Of a stretch of 64,000 nucleotides of DNA, positions 59,760 to 64,000 are shown piece by piece (positions within the stretch are counted from its first letter, which is position 1; each line of letters starts with the position of its first letter). Both the position numbers and the translations under genes were made by a program. The stretch is from Opitutaceae bacterium. GTDB taxonomy: Bacteria; Verrucomicrobiota; Verrucomicrobiia; Opitutales; Opitutaceae. Below the pieces are notes generated by a model that was not told the DNA's origin, made no database searches, and was given only the letters and a program-made list of their open reading frames with translations. The DNA lies in contig JACFMR010000006.1 in NCBI GenBank assembly GCA_019455245.1, positions 62,001 through 126,000 of the forward strand, written 5' to 3'.

Positions 59760-61010
59760 TTATTTGAGGCTCTCGAGATAGGCGACCAAGGCGCTGACTT
59801 CGTCCTGGGTTAGCGTGATGTTGTTGGGGATGTAACCGGTGGTGTACATCTTGTTGCCGGGTTTGACGGCATCGGGATGCAACAGCCAACGGGCCATCTG
59901 CTCAGGATTGTTTTCGAGCAGGCCGGCGGCGATGGTGGTACGGGCGCCGATATGCGTCAGGTCCGGGCCGGTGATACCGAGACCCTCGTGGCCGCGCACG
60001 GTGTGACAGCCGGCACAGGTTTTCTCGGTGAAGAGGCGGCGGCCGGTGGCGATCAGCGCAGCGTCCTCGTTTTGCAGGGGGAACTGCTGCTGCTTCCAGT
60101 GATTGAGGGGCGGAACCGCGGCGTTGGCGTCCCACTTTTCGGAGAAGCCGTACTCATTGCGCTTGAAGGAGGCGAACTGGATTTTCGGGGCCTCGCCGGC
60201 GGCGGCGGTTTGGGTCAGGGTGCGGGCGGGGGCTTTTTCCCGGCTCAGCCAGTCGGCGAAATCAGCCTCGTTGAGGGCGATGACGCGGAAGCGCATCACC
60301 GCATGGGAGTCACCGCAGTATTCCGCGCACTGGCCCCAGAAGTAGCCGGGCTCGTCGGCCTGCAGCCAAAGGTGGTTGCCGCGGTTGGGGATCATGTCGA
60401 CCTTGCCGGCAAGCTTCGGTACCCAGAAGGAGTGAATGACGTCCACGGTGCGGAGGTTGACGCGCACGGGACGGCCCGCGGGGATGACGAGCTCGTTGGC
60501 GGTGACGAGCGGGCCGACGCCGTCGATCTGCTCGTTGGGGTATTCGAACTTGAACCACCATTGGTAGCCGATGGCGGTGACTTCGTAGGCGTTGTCACGC
60601 TGTTCCTCGGGCACGTCATAGGTGAACCAGATGGCCTTGAGCGTGGGCACGGCGATGAAGACCAGGGCCAGAATGGACAGACCGATGAGCGAGAGCTCGA
60701 TCAGCGGATTGCCGTGGCTTTGCTCCGGCGGCTCGGCGTGCTCGTCGTCCGCGGTGCGGGCTTTGAACTTCAACGTGGCGTAGGCGAGTACCGCGCCGAC
60801 GAGGACAAAGATCACGAGGGTGACCCAGCAGGTGACGTAAAACACCTCCAGTTGTGATCTGGCGACGGGACCGTCGACTTGGATCGTCGACTGGTGGCCG
60901 TCCATGCGCCAGAAATTGAGATTGCAGCCCGTCAAAAGCAAAGTGCCGCCCAACGCAAGGGCGGCCCGGCCCCATCGGGCGGACTGGGAAAGAAAAGAAG
61001 ACAATCGCAT
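59760..61010 (-). CDS. ctaC: cytochrome c oxidase subunit II with C-terminal cytochrome c domain (caa3)
   Basis: A 416-residue lipoprotein subunit. The signal/lipobox is LALGGTLLLTGC (Cys29), followed by two membrane helices (about 55-80, 100-125). The CuA cupredoxin has the ligand His in DVIHSFWVP and the cluster GQCAEYCGDSHAVMRF (about 230-245; Cys, Cys, His, Met). A C-terminal heme c domain carries KTCAGCHTVRG (CxxCH, about 328-338) and the distal Met in PGNKMYTT. Such fused CuA-cytochrome c accepts electrons directly from cytochrome c or azurin. First gene of the block, divergent from the azurin lipoprotein gene. Confidence 0.95.
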   Translation of the reverse strand: MRLSSFLSQSARWGRAALALGGTLLLTGCNLNFWRMDGHQSTIQVDGPVARSQLEVFYVTCWVTLVIFVLVGAVLAYATLKFKARTADDEHAEPPEQSHGNPLIELSLIGLSILALVFIAVPTLKAIWFTYDVPEEQRDNAYEVTAIGYQWWFKFEYPNEQIDGVGPLVTANELVIPAGRPVRVNLRTVDVIHSFWVPKLAGKVDMIPNRGNHLWLQADEPGYFWGQCAEYCGDSHAVMRFRVIALNEADFADWLSREKAPARTLTQTAAAGEAPKIQFASFKRNEYGFSEKWDANAAVPPLNHWKQQQFPLQNEDAALIATGRRLFTEKTCAGCHTVRGHEGLGITGPDLTHIGARTTIAAGLLENNPEQMARWLLHPDAVKPGNKMYTTGYIPNNITLTQDEVSALVAYLESLK

Positions 61011-61250
61011 GGGTGCTGTCGTGGTGTGGAGAAGGCGGCAAATTTCCCGCCAAGGCGCAAGAGAGTTTGCGAAGCCGCGGCTATTTCAAGCCATAATCAA
61101 ATAGACTTTGGGGTTTCCTTGCGTCCCGAGGCAAACCCAACCGGAAAACTATTAATTGGGAAAAAACAGCCATTAGGGCCGACTTTGAATCTGCGTTCAA
61201 AACATTTTGGTCTTTGCGTTTCCACGCATTCTTTTTCATTTTAAACTGTT

Positions 61251-61739
61251 ATGAACCTGAAATCCCTACTTGCCATCGCCCTGGTTGCCCTGCTGGCAGC
61301 CGGTTGTTCCAAGACCGAAGACTCCAAGGCGGTTGCCGCACCCGCGGCGGCCTCCGGCCCGCGCGTTGTCCAACTGACGGGCAACGATGCCATGAAATAC
61401 AACCTCAACACCATCGAAGCCAAGGTGGGCGAGGAATTTAAGGTTACGCTGACCAACGTCGGCACCATGCCCAAACAGGCCATGGGCCATAATTTCGTGG
61501 TGTTGAAGGCCGGCTCCGATGCCGCGGCCTTCTCCGTCGCGGCGGCCGCGCCCGCGGCCGGGGCCGAGCACATCCCGCCGTCCCTGGCGGATCAGGTGAT
61601 CGCGCATACCAAGATGCTGGGGCCGAAGGAGGCCGATTCGGTGACGCTCAAGTTCACCGAGCCCGGCGAATATCCCTACCTTTGCTCCTTCCCGGCCCAT
61701 TTTCAGGTCGGAATGAAGGGCGTGATCATCGTCAAGTAA
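61251..61739 (+). CDS. azurin-like blue copper lipoprotein
   Basis: A 162-residue cupredoxin. The signal sequence MNLKSLLAIALVALLAAGC ends in a lipobox (LAAGC, Cys19), then an Ala/Pro/Lys linker. The azurin fold follows: VVQLTGNDAMKYNLNTIEAKVGEEFKVTLTNVGTMPKQAMGHNFVVL, with His in GHNFV, and the copper loop CSFPAHFQVGMKG (Cys, His and Met ligands) near the end. The lipid anchor should hold this electron carrier to a membrane. It faces ctaC across a 240-bp divergent gap, so it is a likely donor to the caa3 oxidase. It ends in a terminator shared with the convergent ctaM. Confidence 0.93.
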   Translation: MNLKSLLAIALVALLAAGCSKTEDSKAVAAPAAASGPRVVQLTGNDAMKYNLNTIEAKVGEEFKVTLTNVGTMPKQAMGHNFVVLKAGSDAAAFSVAAAAPAAGAEHIPPSLADQVIAHTKMLGPKEADSVTLKFTEPGEYPYLCSFPAHFQVGMKGVIIVK

Positions 61740-61769
61740 GGCCGCCGGACTATTCCCGCTTCCATCCTA

Positions 61770-61795
61770 GCCGGGCGTTTTCGCCCGGCTTTTTT
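61770..61795 (+). terminator. intrinsic terminator of the azurin gene
   Basis: An 8-bp stem GCCGGGCG/CGCCCGGC with a TTTT loop is followed by six T, 30 bp after the azurin stop and 4 bp from the ctaM stop on the opposite strand. Confidence 0.93.
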
Positions 61796-61798
61796 GTT

Positions 61799-62233
61799 TC
61801 AACGCGCCGCCGGCCACCACTGGTAGAGGAAGAAATAAACCAGTACGCCGGTGATCGACACATAATACCAGATGGGGAAGGTCCATCGCGCCCAGGCCTT
61901 GTGGCGCTCGAACTCGCCCTTGATGGCCAGCAGGAAGGTGCGGGGCACAAGGTAGGCGATGGCGATGGCGAGGACGATGTGGGTGAGGAGCATCACGTAA
62001 TACACCGTCCGGATCGCGCCCTCGCCGCCGAAAGGCGTGTGCACGCCCTGCACCATGATCTTGTGCGCCACATAACCGACGAGGAAGACCGCGGAGACGC
62101 CGCCGGCCCCCAGCATGCATTTGCGGTGGGCTTCGCGGTTGCCGCGCCGGATGTTGATGAACCCGGCGGTGAGCAGAACCGTCGAGAGGGCGTTGAGTCC
62201 GGCGTTGAGGGCGGGGATGTCGTGCAGGTTCAT
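61799..62233 (-). CDS. ctaM: DUF420 membrane protein (CtaM type)
   Basis: A 144-residue membrane protein with four hydrophobic segments. Motifs: ALNAGLNALSTVLLTAGFINIRRGNREAHRKCMLGA (about 8-43), VYYVMLLTHIVLAIAIAYLVPRTF (about 76-99), HKAWARWTFPIWYYVSITGVLVYFFLY (about 110-136). The paired His residues in the helices are typical of DUF420/CtaM, which is needed for the assembly of heme-copper oxidases in Staphylococcus and Bacillus. It overlaps ctaB by 4 bases. Confidence 0.9.
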   Translation of the reverse strand: MNLHDIPALNAGLNALSTVLLTAGFINIRRGNREAHRKCMLGAGGVSAVFLVGYVAHKIMVQGVHTPFGGEGAIRTVYYVMLLTHIVLAIAIAYLVPRTFLLAIKGEFERHKAWARWTFPIWYYVSITGVLVYFFLYQWWPAAR

Positions 62234-63114
62234 GAGGCGTTAAACGCGCGGTCGGCGACCAGGGCGCAAAGCGTGATGGGCAGGTAGATGATCGAGGCGA
62301 AAAACAGGCTGCGCGCCGCCCGGTCCCGTCCCTCGGGCTTAAGAAACACGAAAGCGCGCCACAGGAACCAGGCACCCGCGGCCGCCGCGGCCAGCAGATA
62401 CCAGATGCTCGCGAGACCGAGGAAGGTGGGCAGCAGGCTGACGACGAAGAGCAGCAGGGTGTTGACGAAGGACCACGCCGCGACCTTGCCGCCCTTCTCA
62501 TCCCGCACCGGCAGCATGGGGAAATGCACCGCGGCGTAATCGTGGCGATAATACCAGGCAATCGCCATGAAGTGCGGCATCTGCCAGAAGAACAGCACGC
62601 CGAACAGGATCCAACCCAGGGCCGAGACCCCGCCCTCGGCCGCCGACCAGCCGATGAGTGGTGGAAACGCCCCGGCCAGCGCCCCGATTTCCGTGGACCA
62701 GCGCGACCAGCGCTTGGCCGGCGTATACCAGCCCACGTAGGAGAAAATCGTCAGCAGGGTGAAGAGCGTGGCGAGGCCGTTGACCTTGATGAACATCAGC
62801 CCGAGGGCGACGCTGCACATGAGCATGCCCAGCACAAAGGCCGATCCGGTGGGCACCTTGCCGGTGGGAATCGGCCGATCGGCGGTGCGGCGCATGCGGG
62901 CGTCGGTGTCGGCCTCCAGCCACTGGTTGAGCGTGGCCACGCCGCCGGCGGCGAGACAGGTGGCAATCATGAGGGAAACAAACTCACCGGGAATCCACGG
63001 CGGCCGGGCGGTCACATAACCCACCAAGGTGGTGAGCACCGAGAGCAGGCTCAGCCGCGGTTTGGTCAGTTCGAAATAGTCGCCGAAGGTCGGCTTGGAC
63101 GGGGCGATGGTCAT
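62230..63114 (-). CDS. ctaB: protoheme IX farnesyltransferase (heme O synthase)
   Basis: A 294-residue UbiA-family prenyltransferase that makes heme O from heme B in the inner membrane. The start at 63114 gives MTIAPSKPTFGDYFELTKPRLSLLSVLTTLVGYV. The first Asp-rich motif is NQWLEADTDARMRRTADRPIPTG (about 63-85) and the second is in FFWQMPHFMAIAWYYRHDY (about 173-191). About nine membrane helices. It overlaps ctaA (ATGA at 63111-63114) and ctaM, forming a ctaA-B-M unit. Confidence 0.95.
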   Translation of the reverse strand: MTIAPSKPTFGDYFELTKPRLSLLSVLTTLVGYVTARPPWIPGEFVSLMIATCLAAGGVATLNQWLEADTDARMRRTADRPIPTGKVPTGSAFVLGMLMCSVALGLMFIKVNGLATLFTLLTIFSYVGWYTPAKRWSRWSTEIGALAGAFPPLIGWSAAEGGVSALGWILFGVLFFWQMPHFMAIAWYYRHDYAAVHFPMLPVRDEKGGKVAAWSFVNTLLLFVVSLLPTFLGLASIWYLLAAAAAGAWFLWRAFVFLKPEGRDRAARSLFFASIIYLPITLCALVADRAFNAS

Positions 63115-64000
63115 ACGCTGGATTTTCGGGCTTCGATCACATCGCGATACGCGAGCCAGGTCAGCCCGAAAGTGGTGGCCAGCAACAGGGCGCCGCACAC
63201 GACGTGGCCGGTGGTCACCTCGGGGTTGCGCTGGTGCCAGATGACATAGGCGCCCAGCAGAATCTGCAGCCCGAGCAGCCCCACCATGACCGCGGCCCCG
63301 GAGCGCATGAGGTGGGAAGCGCCCTTGTCCGTCCATATCTTCACCGCGAACCAGACCAAGGCCACGGTCAGCACGACGGCCATGAGCCGGTGGGCGAAGT
63401 TGAGGGTCACGCGGTAATCCCAGGCGGACGGCAGCAGGTGGCCGTCCGGCGTGGAGAAGGGGAAGGTGGGGATGGCCAGGCCGGCGAAGTTGTGGCGCAT
63501 GGTGGCGGCGATGGTGAGTTGCACGAGCAGCAGGCCGACGCAGATGAGCCCGGCCCGGCGCACGGCCGCGCTCACGGGGGCCTTGTGCTCGATCCAAGTG
63601 CGGCTCAGGGCCAATCCGAGGGCGATGAGGATGCACACATAAACCTGGGCAAGGATGCCGTGCGGGATGCGCAGCATCTGGCCGAGCGTCATGTCGAAGC
63701 CCGGCACGGCCAGGGAGTCGAGCAAGACGCGTTTGCCGCCGATCAGGCCCTGGATGATGACGATGCCCAGCGCGGACCAGCCCAGGGTGCGCACCCAGCG
63801 CCGCGGTTCCCTGCGCCACAGCCAGACCGCGAGGATGATGGTGATCAGCCCCATGATCGTGCCGCTCAACCGGTGGGAATGTTCGGCAAACATCGCCACA
63901 TCCACGAGCCAGCCGTGCGGATTGATGGAACCGTTGGAGAGCGGCCAGTCGGGGAAAACCATGCCGGCCCCGATGCTGGTGGTGAACGCGCCCAGCGTGA
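63111..64000 (-). CDS. ctaA: heme A synthase (CtaA/COX15), 5' end beyond the window
   Basis: The visible part is 295 residues of a COX15/CtaA protein that oxidises heme O to heme A. The frame runs off the right edge in TLGAFTTSIGAGMVFPDWPLSNGS, the first conserved loop, so about 30-60 N-terminal residues are missing. Heme-ligand His appear in FAEHSHRLSGTIMG, LRIPHGILAQVYVC, TLNFAHRLMAVVL and GHVVCGALLLATTFGL. Eight helices are expected. It is first in the ctaA-B-M unit and supports the oxidase genes next to it. Confidence 0.93.
   Translation of the reverse strand, partial: TLGAFTTSIGAGMVFPDWPLSNGSINPHGWLVDVAMFAEHSHRLSGTIMGLITIILAVWLWRREPRRWVRTLGWSALGIVIIQGLIGGKRVLLDSLAVPGFDMTLGQMLRIPHGILAQVYVCILIALGLALSRTWIEHKAPVSAAVRRAGLICVGLLLVQLTIAATMRHNFAGLAIPTFPFSTPDGHLLPSAWDYRVTLNFAHRLMAVVLTVALVWFAVKIWTDKGASHLMRSGAAVMVGLLGLQILLGAYVIWHQRNPEVTTGHVVCGALLLATTFGLTWLAYRDVIEARKSSV

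Noticed and set aside
57834-59813. A 659-codon plus-strand frame opposite ctaD, and a similar one opposite groL
   Set aside because: Pure antisense shadows of strongly conserved genes, with His/Asp/Gly-rich low-complexity translations.

Overview
The window looks like chromosome of a GC-rich member of the Verrucomicrobia, most probably family Opitutaceae. This is an inference from the gene set: a PEP-CTERM protein, a eukaryote-type (type II) glutamine synthetase, an aa3/caa3 oxidase with a lipid-anchored azurin, and GC-rich short intergenic repeats. No phage, IS transposase or CRISPR array is visible. The content is mostly housekeeping with a few accessory modules, and genes are tightly packed with many 4-base ATGA overlaps.

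Left end (1-17.6 kb): a minus-strand cluster of MarR regulator, DoxX membrane protein, ring-cleaving VOC dioxygenase and alpha/beta hydrolase resembles the Bacillus Mhq quinone-resistance regulon. It is followed by small metabolic genes (GNAT, rpiB, lipoprotein, HAD phosphatase, PhyH dioxygenase, DMT transporter). The 2-oxoglutarate dehydrogenase operon sucA-sucB-lpdA comes next, with two repeat-like insertions inside lpdA, then a SUI1/eIF1-like factor, rlmN, a Phd/PIN toxin-antitoxin pair and leuA. leuA is preceded by a possible leader peptide with an attenuator-like hairpin.

Middle (17.6-41.1 kb): an ECF sigma cluster, the 4.5S/SRP RNA gene, and dnaX with an A-AAA-AAG slippery heptamer that joins two frames. 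Then come a cyclotransferase, a PP2C phosphatase paired with a kinase-like protein, and glnII behind a strong sigma-54 type promoter. An O-antigen-ligase/TPR protein, a FecR protein with a CHASE2 adenylate cyclase, ilvB, a YmdB-like phosphoesterase, accA, queA, a PEP-CTERM protein, tRNA-Thr(CGT), a Lon-N-domain protein and the chaperones dnaK, groES and groL follow.

Right end (41.1-64 kb): a membrane-anchored NUC endonuclease, oligoendopeptidase F and a NAD-dependent DNA ligase that begins with a signal-peptide-like segment. An isolated PduS/PduT-like pair (electron-transfer protein plus double-BMC shell protein) is next. A probable sulfur-acquisition module (SLC13 permease, Rrf2 regulator, DUF2292, porin, SsuABC-like ABC importer) follows, then the cytochrome oxidase block ctaC-D-E-F-G, an azurin lipoprotein and ctaM-B-A, the last running off the edge.

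The most notable points are the reversed dnaX frameshift arrangement, the leuA leader, the in-frame repeat insertions in lpdA, the orphan BMC pair and the apparently exported DNA ligase. All functional calls are by reading sequence; nothing was searched or computed.
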